DNA from: UBA12202 sp002691725
GTDB taxonomy: Bacteria > Pseudomonadota > Alphaproteobacteria > Puniceispirillales > UBA1172
NCBI GenBank assembly: GCA_965660675.1
Contig: CBFIAU010000002.1
Coordinates: forward strand, 242,814-306,813
DNA: 64,000 nucleotides
Direction of reading: 5' to 3'
Part shown: piece after piece, positions 18,219 to 27,256 of the stretch
Numbering within the stretch: the first letter of the stretch is position 1
Layout of the letters: the number at the start of each line of letters is the position of its first letter
Program-made: the position numbers and the translations under genes
Notes under the pieces: generated by a model
Seen by the model: only the letters and a program-made list of their open reading frames with translations
Databases searched by the model: none
Told to the model about the DNA's origin: nothing

Positions 18219-19007
18219 TCAATACTGGTTTATCCCGATTATTGTCATCAGGCGTCCAGTATCTGGCTCACCTTTATGGGTGGCTCTGCGATGGCTAAAG
18301 AAATGATCTGGCTCGCTATATGTATCTCTTTGGATAGTATGATATGCGATATCTTCCTGAGCAAGCGAGCGGCCGACAAAACCGGTTAGATCAAACCGAA
18401 ATTTACCCGGCTCATCATCTGCTGAGAAACATGCCGCCGCCCCATCATCATAGGCAAGGGCGGCATCACGAAGATCGGCGCTTACCTGATAAGACTGTTG
18501 TTGAATGGCTGGCCCTATAATGGCGGTGATTTGATCACGTTCAGCCCCAAGGCTACACATAGCCGCCACGGTCTCCGCCAAGATGCCTGAGGTTGCCCCG
18601 CGCCATCCCGCATGGGCGGCACCTATAACCCCATTGCGCGTATCAGCGAAAACCACAGGCACACAATCAGCGGTTAGAATCAATAGCGCAAGGCCAGCTT
18701 CTTTCGTTACCAAAGCATCCGCCTCAACTGGCGTACTATCTGGTCTGGTCACATGATGAGCGCGTGCCGAATGGACTTGATAAAGCCCGCAAATCTGGTC
18801 AGGAGCAAAGCCAAGAGCAGAGGCGGCAAGGCGCCGGTTTTGCCCAATTTTCGCCCAATCATCAGATGAGCCAAAGCCGCCATTTAAGCTATCATAAAGC
18901 CCTTGGCTGACACCGCCCTGACGGGTGAAAAACCCATAGCTGATATGCTGCGGTTGAAACGCATCATGGATCAGGTATGGCGGCAGGGATGTCATCATGT
19001 TTTGCAT
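18219..19007 (-). CDS. pgeF: Peptidoglycan editing factor PgeF / YfiH multicopper-type domain
   Basis: 262 aa of the YfiH/LACC1 family. The histidine and cysteine metal-site residues are seen in VHSARAH, TADCVPVVFAD and GAAHAGWRGA. In other bacteria the protein removes wrongly incorporated residues in peptidoglycan precursors; purine-nucleoside activity is known for the family too. It is the last gene of the lgt, midA, pgeF run; its start is one base from the midA stop (TGAA). A second in-frame ATG three to four codons in is possible. Confidence 0.9.
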   Translation of the reverse strand: MQNMMTSLPPYLIHDAFQPQHISYGFFTRQGGVSQGLYDSLNGGFGSSDDWAKIGQNRRLAASALGFAPDQICGLYQVHSARAHHVTRPDSTPVEADALVTKEAGLALLILTADCVPVVFADTRNGVIGAAHAGWRGATSGILAETVAAMCSLGAERDQITAIIGPAIQQQSYQVSADLRDAALAYDDGAAACFSADDEPGKFRFDLTGFVGRSLAQEDIAYHTIQRDTYSEPDHFFSHRRATHKGEPDTGRLMTIIGINQY

Positions 19008-19032
19008 TTCATTTGGGGCATTTCGTTTGGGG
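19005..19032. repeat. 14-bp direct repeat, 2 copies, at the midA/pgeF junction
   Basis: CATTTCATTTGGGG is followed directly by CATTTCGTTTGGGG (one mismatch). The duplication forms the last codons of the methyltransferase gene and the start of pgeF. Confidence 0.85.
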
Positions 19033-20109
19033 TGATAATATTGCCATCACTTTGAAAGCCTGCCCCATCTGCGCTGGATTGACAAGTCTATCGAGTTCCG
19101 CCAGTAGCTGCCGCTTTAATTCTGGGCTAGCACCATGAGACAGCTGTTCGGCGCGTTCTTTGATGCCAATCGATTTAAGAAACTGGCCTTGCGGTTGAAG
19201 CGGTGTTGCCGTGAGCCCTTTGGCCTCGGCAATTTTGGCAAGATGGGAGAAATCGACCCATGCCGTCAGGTCTGCCTCACCCGGCTCAAATAACAGATCA
19301 ACAGGCTGATGATCATGAACAGCTTGCACCGTGTCGCCATAGGCATCAGCTTTACCATAATCAATCACCAGCATGGCGCCGCCATACATCTTAAGGCGGG
19401 CGCTTAGGCTAGCCATGATAGCAGGCAGATGTGGAGCATATGTGATGATAGATGTATCAGCATCAGTGCTAGCGGCTGGCTCATGAGTTGCCTGTTCAAG
19501 AACACCATCTGGAATGTGATTAGATGAGACAGGCCGCCATGCCATCTGCCAGCCTGTATTGCCGTTTATGATGCCGCGTTCCTGCCATTCATTTTCGATA
19601 TGGCGGAATTGGCGGACAGGCAGAGCATCAAAAAACTCATTCGCGATAATAAGCAGCGGCTGATGTGGTAGCTGATCAACTGATTGATGCCAGTGCGTTG
19701 GCGCTTCTGTCATATGGCTTAGAGTCTTGGCTTGGGCGGCCTGTAGCGAAGGGCTGGTTTCGACTAAATGGATGGGCGGCAGGGCTAATGCGGTTTGACG
19801 CCACGCCCTGATCAGATCAGCCATTAATGTTCCGCGTCCGGGGCCCAGCTCAACGAGCGCCGCTTTTGTATCAAGTTGTTGTGTCTGGCATTGATGCGCC
19901 AGCCATAAGCCCGTTAGCTCACCAAACATTTGGGAAATCTCAGGAGCCGTAATAAAGCCGCCAGCTTCACCAATCACGGTCTCTTTGCGATAATATCCAA
20001 AGCGGGGATGATAAAGCGCCAAGTCCATATAATCATGAAGGCTGATAAATCCGTCAGCCTTAATATGGTCATTAATAATCTGACGGAGCGAAGTCACTGC
20101 CTTTATCAT
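19009..20109 (-). CDS. SAM-dependent methyltransferase, MidA/NDUFAF7 family
   Basis: 366 aa, PF02636. The N-terminal DYMDLALYHPRFGYY motif and the SAM-binding LVELGPGRGTLMADLIRAW segment define the family. Mitochondrial NDUFAF7 dimethylates an arginine of the complex I subunit NDUFS2; the bacterial role is likely similar, a protein arginine methylation, but this is inference. The start overlaps the lgt stop by four bases. The lgt-midA-pgeF order is typical of alphaproteobacteria. Confidence 0.9.
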   Translation of the reverse strand: MIKAVTSLRQIINDHIKADGFISLHDYMDLALYHPRFGYYRKETVIGEAGGFITAPEISQMFGELTGLWLAHQCQTQQLDTKAALVELGPGRGTLMADLIRAWRQTALALPPIHLVETSPSLQAAQAKTLSHMTEAPTHWHQSVDQLPHQPLLIIANEFFDALPVRQFRHIENEWQERGIINGNTGWQMAWRPVSSNHIPDGVLEQATHEPAASTDADTSIITYAPHLPAIMASLSARLKMYGGAMLVIDYGKADAYGDTVQAVHDHQPVDLLFEPGEADLTAWVDFSHLAKIAEAKGLTATPLQPQGQFLKSIGIKERAEQLSHGASPELKRQLLAELDRLVNPAQMGQAFKVMAILSPQTKCPK

Positions 20110-21023
20110 CCCTTATTTTGATGATCAGATGATGATGACCGAAATAGCAAAACCAGCCCTGCGATTATCATTGGCAGACTTAGCCATTGCCCCATTGTTG
20201 TGCTACTGATGAGAAAGCCGATCTGACTATCTGGTTGACGGAAGAACTCAACAAAGGCGCGGGATAACCCATAGCCGGTTAAAAAGACACCAGACAAGCA
20301 TCCGATTCGCTGGCGGAGACCTAGCCGCAACAGCACCAGCATGATGATAAATAATACCAACCCTTCTAACAGCGCTTCATAAATCTGGCTTGGGTGACGC
20401 GGCAAATCACCAGCCAGGCTGATGCCATTACTTTTAAGACAAGTGCCCTGATTAAATATCACCCCCCAAGGCATATCGGTGATGCGGCCATAAAGCTCAC
20501 AATTGATGAAATTGGCAATCCGGCCAAGGAATAATCCAATTGGGGCAACAATAGCCACAAGATCACCCAATTGAAAAAAGCGTTTATTGTGGCGGCGGCA
20601 GACCAGATAAATGGCACATATAATGCCGATCAGACCACCATGAAAAGACATGCCGCCTTTCCATACCGCCAAGGCTTCCAAAGGTTGGCTGAGATAATAT
20701 GAAGGATTATAAAAAACGACATATGCCAGCCTGCCGCCAAGAATAATCCCTATAATACTGGCATTAAGTAACGTCTCGAGCGGCGCATTACCAACCGGAT
20801 CATTGGCATCGCGCGTGACCCGCCGCAATATGAGCCAGCCGATGAGTATCCCCATAATATAAGACAGCGCATACCACCTAAGAGCAACAGGCCCTATTTG
20901 AAACAACACCTCATCCGCGAAAGGAAAGGGGATAGCTGCCATGACAGGGGCGTCAGTCAGTGACCATGTTGCCGAATCTAGTGGTGCCGTATCTAGTGGT
21001 GCTGAATTTAGTGGCGGCGTCAT
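20106..21023 (-). CDS. lgt: Prolipoprotein diacylglyceryl transferase
   Basis: 305 aa, seven membrane helices. Adds diacylglycerol to the lipobox cysteine of prolipoproteins. The Lgt signature GRIANFINCELYGRITDMPW and the HGG motif in MSFHGGLIG are present. The first about 25 residues are an unusual low-complexity extension (PLNSAPLDTAPLDSA) made by a 15-bp tandem repeat. The true start may instead be the later methionine at VMAAIPFPF, which would exclude the repeat. Confidence 0.95.
   Translation of the reverse strand: MTPPLNSAPLDTAPLDSATWSLTDAPVMAAIPFPFADEVLFQIGPVALRWYALSYIMGILIGWLILRRVTRDANDPVGNAPLETLLNASIIGIILGGRLAYVVFYNPSYYLSQPLEALAVWKGGMSFHGGLIGIICAIYLVCRRHNKRFFQLGDLVAIVAPIGLFLGRIANFINCELYGRITDMPWGVIFNQGTCLKSNGISLAGDLPRHPSQIYEALLEGLVLFIIMLVLLRLGLRQRIGCLSGVFLTGYGLSRAFVEFFRQPDSQIGFLISSTTMGQWLSLPMIIAGLVLLFRSSSSDHQNKG
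20970..21014 (-). repeat. 15-bp tandem repeat, 3 copies, at the lgt 5' end
   Basis: Three head-to-tail copies of a CCACTAGATNCGGCA-like unit (minus strand) encode PLNSA-PLDTA-PLDSA. Units differ at two to three positions. Confidence 0.85.
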
Positions 21024-21188
21024 TTATGGATGCTTCCTTTCATCTTCTAAGGGTATAGCATGACAGATGCTTCTGCTAAACCACAATAAAGTGTAGTTTT
21101 TATAATTTCTGCTACTACATCTTGTTTTTTCCCCGAAAGTTATCTATGGTTAATTCCATCGGCGAACTATACAAGGCCAAAGCGTATC

Positions 21189-21692
21189 ATGCTTATTCGT
21201 TCTTCACATTCAAATGCTGTTCTTGATCATCCTATCGCCATTATGCAAGGGCTGGTCGAAGCTAATGACTGGCAGATGCACCATCATTCCAGTGATGAGA
21301 TTGCCATTGAAATCTCAGGCTATTGGTCAGACTATTATATCAGCGTCAAATGGCATGAAGATCACTCATCCATTCATATCTCAGCAGTGCTTGATATTTT
21401 TGTCATTGATCAGCAAAAGCCAGAAATGATGGAACTTATCTCACGTCTTAATGAGCGAACATGGCTGGGCCATTTTATTTTGACGCAAGACGATGGCTGT
21501 CTGCTGTTTCGGCACACAACGCCAATGCGCGGCACTGGCGGGGCAACGCAAGAGCAGATTATTGATATGATCGAAGCGACCGTCGCCGAATGTGAAAAAT
21601 ATTATCCTGCCCTTTTCCAGCTTGCCATTGGCAGCGCCTCAGCCGATAGCGCAACAGAAACCGTTTTGATGGAAACTGTCGGCCACGCCTGA
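21189..21692 (+). CDS. YbjN domain-containing protein
   Basis: 167 aa. The YbjN pattern appears as WQMHHHSSDEIAIEISGYW, then WHEDHSSIHISAVLDI and LNERTWLGHFILTQDDGCLLFRHT. The family resembles type III secretion chaperone folds and its members are linked to stress and motility regulation, but the biochemical role is unknown. In alphaproteobacteria it is regularly found just before proC, as here (32-bp gap). Confidence 0.88.
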   Translation: MLIRSSHSNAVLDHPIAIMQGLVEANDWQMHHHSSDEIAIEISGYWSDYYISVKWHEDHSSIHISAVLDIFVIDQQKPEMMELISRLNERTWLGHFILTQDDGCLLFRHTTPMRGTGGATQEQIIDMIEATVAECEKYYPALFQLAIGSASADSATETVLMETVGHA

Positions 21693-21724
21693 TATAACAG
21701 GTTAAACAGTTACGGTTTGGAATA

Positions 21725-22549
21725 ATGACACATATTATGCTTTGTGGTTGCGGCAAGATGGGGCAGGCTTTGCTTCATGGTTGGCTGAATAACGTATCAT
21801 CTATCGGCATCAGTCAAGTGACTGTCATTGATCCGCATCTGGATCAGTTGGGGCAATTGCCTGAGCATCCCGCCGCTAGCTATTTTGACAGTCTGGCAAA
21901 TGCGCCTAAACAGCATGTGCATGTTATTGTGCTTGCCTGTAAGCCACAAGATATGGCAGATGCTATCGCTGATATGGTAGCGCTTGCGAGTGCGGATACG
22001 ATCTGGCTCTCTATTGCCGCTGGCATATCAATCAAATGGATGGCAGAACAGATTGGCACCCATATTGGGCAAAACCAACAGATTATTCGCGTCATGCCAA
22101 ATACACCTGCGGCGCTGGGGATGGGAATTACGGCTTTATCAGGACATGCCGAATTAACCGCAGAAAATCGCGCGCTCGGCTTGGCTATGTTATCATCGGT
22201 TGGCGAGGTGATTGAGCTTGAAGAACATCTGATGGACGCGGTTACCGCCGTTTCTGGCAGTGGCCCTGCTTATATCTTTTACCTGCAAGAAGCGATGGAA
22301 GCCAAAGCTGTTGCTATGGGCATAGATGCGGCGGCCGCCCGTCTGATGACGATCACGACAATCAGAGGTGCCGCAGAGCTGATGGTGCAAAGTGATGAGC
22401 CGCCGTCAAAACTCCGCCAAAATGTCAGTAGTCCGGGGGGCACAACATTAGCCGCGCTTGACCATCTGATGCATGATGATGCATTAATAACTTTGATGGG
22501 CAAGGCCATGGAAGCCGCACGGAAGCGTTCAGAAGAACTTGGAAAATGA
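21725..22549 (+). CDS. proC: Pyrroline-5-carboxylate reductase
   Basis: 274 aa. Last step of proline synthesis, NAD(P)H-dependent. The N-terminal dinucleotide fold starts MLCGCGKMGQALLHGW, followed by VMPNTPAALGMGIT and the C-terminal signature TAVSGSGPAYIFYLQEAM and VSSPGGTTLAAL. The TGA stop lies inside a perfect 16-bp tandem duplication, whose second copy starts one base after the stop. Confidence 0.96.
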   Translation: MTHIMLCGCGKMGQALLHGWLNNVSSIGISQVTVIDPHLDQLGQLPEHPAASYFDSLANAPKQHVHVIVLACKPQDMADAIADMVALASADTIWLSIAAGISIKWMAEQIGTHIGQNQQIIRVMPNTPAALGMGITALSGHAELTAENRALGLAMLSSVGEVIELEEHLMDAVTAVSGSGPAYIFYLQEAMEAKAVAMGIDAAAARLMTITTIRGAAELMVQSDEPPSKLRQNVSSPGGTTLAALDHLMHDDALITLMGKAMEAARKRSEELGK

Positions 22550-22563
22550 AGAACTTGGAAAAT
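22532..22563 (+). repeat. 16-bp perfect tandem duplication across the proC stop codon
   Basis: GAAGAACTTGGAAAAT occurs twice in direct succession. The first copy encodes the EELGK C-terminus and the TGA spans the junction; the second copy is non-coding. Confidence 0.95.
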
Positions 22564-22616
22564 AGGCGCGCGCACCCTAAATCATAAAGGGTGACGTTAA
22601 ATTAGGTGATAAAGGC

Positions 22617-23270
22617 ATGGTAAAAAAGAAACAAGAGTCTCAGCATCCCGTTGACCATGTGCGCCGTGCTATTGGCTCGGCGGCGCTGTCATTGCTCTCT
22701 GAAATGGTGTTTTCTGACTTGACGGTTGAAGGCATTATTGCCGCCGCAGATGTTGAAGCTGATCTGGCCCATTGCCTTTATCATAATACATTGGATATGG
22801 TCGAAACAGGGCTGGCCAATATTGATGCTGATCTGGCGTCCAGCTTAGCTGAAGATGTTGCAAATGATGATGTATCGACGGTCAGGGAAAAGATTTTTGA
22901 GGGCTTGATCCAGCGATTTGAAGCCTATCGGCCATATAAACCTGTCATTCGTGCGATGAATACCGCGTCACTTAAAAACCCTAAGATTGGTCTTGTTATG
23001 GTCAATCGCTTGACGCATGCGATGGCGCAATTGCTTGAGGTAACTGGCGGCGGTGGGCAGGGTATTGCTGGCCGCATCAGAGCTAAAGGGCTGGCCGGAA
23101 TATGTCTGTCTATCCTGAAAGACTGGCTCAAGGATGAAACGCCAGATATGGCAGAAACAGTCCGGCTATTGGATAAGCGGTTACAGCAAGGTGAAAATCT
23201 TGGCGTAACCTTAGGGCTTATTCGCAAACTGCCTGAGAATGATGAAAAGGCAAAGGCCAATGACGATTGA
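22617..23270 (+). CDS. TetR-like / COQ9-fold protein
   Basis: 217 aa, all-helical. The first about 60 residues (VRRAIGSAALSLLSEMVFSDLTVEGIIAAADVEADL) resemble a degenerate TetR HTH region, and the rest resembles a TetR/COQ9-like ligand domain. DNA binding is not certain, because the recognition helix is weak and the expected aromatic and glycine residues are partly missing. The gene lies between proC and csaA, overlapping the latter by 11 bp. It could be a diverged regulator or a lipid-binding protein. Confidence 0.65.
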   Translation: MVKKKQESQHPVDHVRRAIGSAALSLLSEMVFSDLTVEGIIAAADVEADLAHCLYHNTLDMVETGLANIDADLASSLAEDVANDDVSTVREKIFEGLIQRFEAYRPYKPVIRAMNTASLKNPKIGLVMVNRLTHAMAQLLEVTGGGGQGIAGRIRAKGLAGICLSILKDWLKDETPDMAETVRLLDKRLQQGENLGVTLGLIRKLPENDEKAKANDD

Positions 23271-23595
23271 TTTTGATGATTTTATGAAAGTTGATATCCG
23301 GGTCGGCACAATCGAAGCCGTTGATGACTTCCCCGAGGCCAGAAAGCCTGCCTGGAAGCTGACTATCAATTTTGGTGATGACATTGGGGTTAAAAAATCC
23401 TCAGCTCAGATCACCGCGCATTATGGCAAAGATGATCTGATCGGAAAGCAAGTGATTGCCGTTGTTAATTTTCCGCCTCGGCAAATTGGCCCCTTCATGT
23501 CTGAGGTATTGACGCTTGGGTTGCCCGATGCCGATGGCGAAGTCGTGTTGCTAGAGCCAAGCCTGGCTGTGCCTAATGGCGGCAGAATGCACTAA
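23260..23595 (+). CDS. tRNA-binding protein, CsaA type
   Basis: 111-aa OB-fold protein. The start FDDFMKVDIRVGTIEAVDDF and the core GKQVIAVVNFPPRQIGPFMSEVLTLG match CsaA, a dimeric tRNA-binding domain also proposed as an export chaperone. An in-frame ATG lies 21 bp upstream, but the ATG at 23260 gives the usual length of about 110 aa and has AAAGG upstream. It overlaps the previous gene by 11 bp and converges with the sensor kinase, their ends overlapping by four bases. Confidence 0.9.
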   Translation: MTIDFDDFMKVDIRVGTIEAVDDFPEARKPAWKLTINFGDDIGVKKSSAQITAHYGKDDLIGKQVIAVVNFPPRQIGPFMSEVLTLGLPDADGEVVLLEPSLAVPNGGRMH

Positions 23596-24902
23596 ACCGG
23601 AAGTTGCAGCCGAACCCGCAGACCGCCTCCCGGGGCATCTCCGAGCAAAAGCTCACCGCCATGGGTTGTTGCAAACTCTTTCGCGATAGAAAGCCCTAAG
23701 CCAACACCAGTGCTACTGTCACCAGCTAAATTACGGCTAAATGGTTTCACCGCGGCGCGGCGCATTTCCTTTGGAATACCATCACCGTCATCATCAACTA
23801 ATATAGTGATAAGACCGTCTTGATGTGTAATTGATACATAACATTGCCCGGCATGCGTGATCGCATTGTTAAGCAGATTACTAATGGCGCGGCGAAACGC
23901 CATTTGCCGCAATGGAATATCGGGAAGCGGTTGATCGGGTTCTGAAAAATGGATAGCAGGATTATTGCCAATATCACGGGCAATGGCATTCTGAATATGG
24001 TCAACGATATTTGTCATCTCGACATCTTCAGAAATGGTTCCGCTTGCATAATTCAGATATCCATTGATCATATTTTCCATCTCAGCGATATCTTTTTCCA
24101 GCTCCGCCCTTGCTTTCTCATCTGCTATCATGGCAAGCGCCAGTTTCATCCGCGTGAGAGGCGTCCGCAGATCATGTGACACGCCAGCCAGCATTTCTGT
24201 GCGTTCTGAAATTTGCCGCTGGATACGGTTATACATGGCTTGAAACGCCTGACCAGCCAGCCTGACTTCAGTGGCACCTTCGAGCCGATAATTGATCGCT
24301 GGCCGGCCTAATCCAATTTGCCGGGCAGCTTTAGCTAATCGGCGGATAGGACGGATTTGTCCACGCAGGAACATAATAGCAACCAAGGCCATGACGATGG
24401 TGGTGCTGATTGTCCAGAGAATAAACAGCCATGACGTTGAGCTGAAAATACGTTTTCGTCCAGCCTCAATTTGCAGCACACCTTCGGGATATTGAACAGA
24501 GATTGTGATCAAGTCAGGATCACTATCCAAATCCATGCGAAACGGCCAATCCAGCTTATCACCCAAGGCAATATTAAGTTGCCGCCCTGCATAGGTAGAT
24601 GTGACCTGTGCCGAATTAGGCTGAATAATGCCTCCAGCCTGCCAGTTCGTTCCGAAAATAAAATAGCTGCTGGCAAAATCTTCGGCCTGACGCAACATAG
24701 CAGGCGATGGCGACGCAGACACCTGATCAACAACAACCGCAATATCTGCCGCCAGATTAGCCGCCATATAGCGCGTTATATTATCCCAATGCCGCCCATA
24801 GAAAACAACAACGGTGATGACCTGCACCAGAATCAATGGGATCAAGATTATCGCCAGCATACGGCCAAATAGCGTTTTTGGTTTTAGATAAGCCAGCATC
24901 AA
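23592..24902 (-). CDS. Sensor histidine kinase, EnvZ-like
   Basis: 436 aa. Two membrane helices (about 13-33 and 155-180) flank a periplasmic sensor region, followed by a HAMP domain, the phospho-acceptor box AGVSHDLRTPLTRMKLAL (His near 245), an N-box (AISNLLNNAITHAG), and G-boxes (DDDGDGIPKE, GVGLGLSIAKEF). It phosphorylates the response regulator encoded just upstream, whose stop overlaps its start by four bases. The architecture is that of osmolarity-type EnvZ proteins of alphaproteobacteria, but the stimulus is unknown. Confidence 0.93.
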   Translation of the reverse strand: MMLAYLKPKTLFGRMLAIILIPLILVQVITVVVFYGRHWDNITRYMAANLAADIAVVVDQVSASPSPAMLRQAEDFASSYFIFGTNWQAGGIIQPNSAQVTSTYAGRQLNIALGDKLDWPFRMDLDSDPDLITISVQYPEGVLQIEAGRKRIFSSTSWLFILWTISTTIVMALVAIMFLRGQIRPIRRLAKAARQIGLGRPAINYRLEGATEVRLAGQAFQAMYNRIQRQISERTEMLAGVSHDLRTPLTRMKLALAMIADEKARAELEKDIAEMENMINGYLNYASGTISEDVEMTNIVDHIQNAIARDIGNNPAIHFSEPDQPLPDIPLRQMAFRRAISNLLNNAITHAGQCYVSITHQDGLITILVDDDGDGIPKEMRRAAVKPFSRNLAGDSSTGVGLGLSIAKEFATTHGGELLLGDAPGGGLRVRLQLPV

Positions 24903-25633
24903 TTTTCCTGTGACCCGATAATATCAACCTGAAGCATCCACCCTTGTCCTCTTGCCGTCAATAAATAGATAGGTTTTCTGGGGTTTGGTTCTAGTTTTCG
25001 GCGCAGTCTAGCCACCGCAACGTCAAGACTACGGCCTTCCATATGGCTCACCAGCATATCTGCGAGTTGCTCGCGTGATAAGATTTCATTCGGCCGCAAG
25101 GTAAAACAAGATAGCAAATCGCGCTCTGCCGATGTCAGCGCATTACGCTGATTGCCAGTGCGAAGCTGAGCTGTATTTGTATCAAACTCATGTGGGCCAA
25201 AGCGAATAACAGATGCGCTTGGGGTCGCTGAAACTGGGTCTGGTTCCGATGTTGCGCCATCTGCTCGGCGTAATAAATTGCGAAGCCGCAAGACCAATTC
25301 TTCGGGCTCAAACGGTTTCGTCATATAATCATCAGCGCCTGTTTCAAGCCCTAATAGCCGTTCACCCGGCTCCCCCATTGCGGTCAGAACAATGCATGGG
25401 GTAATTAAGCCAGTGGCTTTCAGCGAGCGGACAAAATCTAAGCCACTTTCTTGCGGCAACATAACATCAACGACATAAGCGTCAAAAAATGTGCCTTCGA
25501 TTCGCTCGCGTGCCTCCTCGATTGAACCAGAACCAGTCGCCCTAAACCCCTTGCTGCTGAGGAATTGCAGAAGCAAATGCAATAGCCGTTCATCATCCTC
25601 AATGACTAGAATGTGATGTTTATAATCTGGCAC
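24899..25633 (-). CDS. Response regulator, OmpR family
   Basis: 244 aa. Receiver domain starts HHILVIEDDERLLHLLL with the acceptor aspartate in YVVDVMLPQESG; the switch region is CIVLTAMGEPGERLLGLETGADDYMTKPF. The C-terminal winged helix contains LTSAERDLLSCF and SLDVAVARLRRKLEPNPRKP. It binds DNA and pairs with the kinase downstream. Upstream lies a 121-bp space and then the MarR gene on the same strand. Confidence 0.94.
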   Translation of the reverse strand: MPDYKHHILVIEDDERLLHLLLQFLSSKGFRATGSGSIEEARERIEGTFFDAYVVDVMLPQESGLDFVRSLKATGLITPCIVLTAMGEPGERLLGLETGADDYMTKPFEPEELVLRLRNLLRRADGATSEPDPVSATPSASVIRFGPHEFDTNTAQLRTGNQRNALTSAERDLLSCFTLRPNEILSREQLADMLVSHMEGRSLDVAVARLRRKLEPNPRKPIYLLTARGQGWMLQVDIIGSQEN

Positions 25634-25754
25634 GTATCACTCATTGATCTTATCTCCATCAAACCTGAAATATGTTCCCCAAACATTGCATCCAGAGACT
25701 GAATATGGTCATCATTATTATTATGACGTAGGGCAATCTTAAGTGCAAATTATG

Positions 25755-26258
25755 TCAGGATTTTATCCTAGTCATAGGTTCACGGCGAAGCAATGCCAGG
25801 GTTTTATCATCAAGCAGAGCTTCCATTACGGCCATAAACCCCTTCACATCCTCAATGCTGACAGACTTAAAGGCATTGGCAAATCGCCGCCTTTGTATCA
25901 TGGTGACATCATGTTCGAGCGCTCTGCCGGTTTCAGTCAGATAAAGCAGGCGTTGGCGTTTATCAGTCTTCCCCTGATCCTGGCGTATATAGTTATCCTC
26001 AATCAGCCGCGATAAAACACGCGAGAGCGACTGTTTCGTAATATTTAGAATGGCCAGAAGCTCACTAACATTGATGCCGGGAGTCCGCCCAACAAAATAA
26101 ATGACACGGTGATGAGCGCGTCCCAGCTCACAACTTTCTAGCATGGTATCGGCTTCTGCTGTAAAGTCACGATAGGCAAAGAACATCAGCTCGATGCTAT
26201 AACGCAATTCTTCTTCACGAAGAAAAAGGGGGTGATGAGAACTTTTTAAGTCAGCCAT
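25755..26258 (-). CDS. MarR-family transcriptional regulator
   Basis: 167 aa. The winged-helix core reads GRAHHRVIYFVGRTPGINVSELLAILNITKQSLSRVLSRLIEDNYI, with the wing in DKRQRLLYLTETG. It is divergent from ilvE with only 95 bp between starts, a pairing widespread in alphaproteobacteria, and the ilvE promoter lies right at its own start. Control of ilvE and itself is therefore likely but unproven; the ligand is unknown. Confidence 0.9.
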   Translation of the reverse strand: MADLKSSHHPLFLREEELRYSIELMFFAYRDFTAEADTMLESCELGRAHHRVIYFVGRTPGINVSELLAILNITKQSLSRVLSRLIEDNYIRQDQGKTDKRQRLLYLTETGRALEHDVTMIQRRRFANAFKSVSIEDVKGFMAVMEALLDDKTLALLRREPMTRIKS

Positions 26259-26259
26259 G

Positions 26260-26289
26260 TTGACATAATTTTCAGGATGTCGTTACTAT
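26260..26289 (+). promoter_or_regulatory. Sigma-70-type promoter for ilvE
   Basis: A perfect -35 TTGACA at 26260-26265 is separated by 18 bp from TACTAT at 26284-26289, about 65 bp before the ilvE ATG. It lies directly against the start of the divergent MarR gene, where repressor binding would affect both. Confidence 0.6.
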
Positions 26290-26353
26290 GCAGTATGGTT
26301 ATCGCCAATCGCGGCGAAGATCAAGCATGAACAAGCTATAAAGGTGGAACAAA

Positions 26354-27229
26354 ATGAATATCGTACCTTTTGACGATCGTGACGGGTATATCTGGTTTAA
26401 TGGAGAGATGGTTAACTGGCGTGATGCTAAATCCCATGTCTTGTCCCATGGATTACATTATGCAAGCCTGGTATTTGAGGGTGAGCGCGCCTATGGCGGC
26501 AAGATTTTTGAGAGCCGCAAGCACACAGAACGGCTTCGTATGTCTGCGCATTTGCTCGATTTTGAATTGCCGTATAGTGATGATGAGCTTATCGAGGCAA
26601 AAGAAGTCATGCTTGCCAAAAGCGGTTTGAAAGATGCCTATATTCGGCCATTTGCATGGCGCGGCAGCGAAATGATGGCGGTATCGGCACAGAATACAAC
26701 CATTAACGTGGCGATTGCCTGTTGGGAATGGCCGAGCATGTTTGATCTGGATGCGAAAATGAAAGGCATCACACTTGATATTTCAGACTGGAGCCGTCCA
26801 AGCCCACAAAGCGCGCCTGTTCATTCAAAAGCAGCCGGGCTTTATATGATTTGCACCTTGTCGAAACATGCAGCAGAGCGCAAAGGGTTTCAGGATGCGC
26901 TGATGCTGGATTATCGCGGTTATGTTGCTGAGGCAACAGGGGCAAATATCTTCTTCTTGATGGAAGACGGAAAAATACATACCCCTATCGCCGATTGTTT
27001 TCTTAATGGCATCACCCGCAAAGCAGTCATCGGAATGGTAAAGGACATGGGATATGAGGTGGTTGAACGCCATATCATGCCTGATGATCTTGCCCAAGCG
27101 AAAGAATGTTTCCTAACCGGAACCGCAGCAGAAGTGACGCCAGTCTCACAGATCGGTGATCACCATATGAACCCAGGCTCACATTGCCGTAATATCGTCG
27201 AGCATTTCGCCGAGCTTGTTCGCCAATAA
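26354..27229 (+). CDS. ilvE: Branched-chain amino acid aminotransferase (class IV)
   Basis: 291 aa. PLP enzyme of fold type IV that makes valine, leucine and isoleucine from their 2-oxo acids. The start has WFNGEMVNWRDAKSHVLSHGLHYASLVFEGER; the catalytic lysine lies in VHSKAAGLYM; YVAEATGANIFF and LTGTAAEVTPV form the cofactor and substrate region. AAGGTGG precedes the ATG. D-alanine aminotransferases share this fold, but length and motifs favour the branched-chain enzyme. Confidence 0.92.
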   Translation: MNIVPFDDRDGYIWFNGEMVNWRDAKSHVLSHGLHYASLVFEGERAYGGKIFESRKHTERLRMSAHLLDFELPYSDDELIEAKEVMLAKSGLKDAYIRPFAWRGSEMMAVSAQNTTINVAIACWEWPSMFDLDAKMKGITLDISDWSRPSPQSAPVHSKAAGLYMICTLSKHAAERKGFQDALMLDYRGYVAEATGANIFFLMEDGKIHTPIADCFLNGITRKAVIGMVKDMGYEVVERHIMPDDLAQAKECFLTGTAAEVTPVSQIGDHHMNPGSHCRNIVEHFAELVRQ

Positions 27230-27256
27230 TATGTGAGCCAATACTTTATGCGCTAA

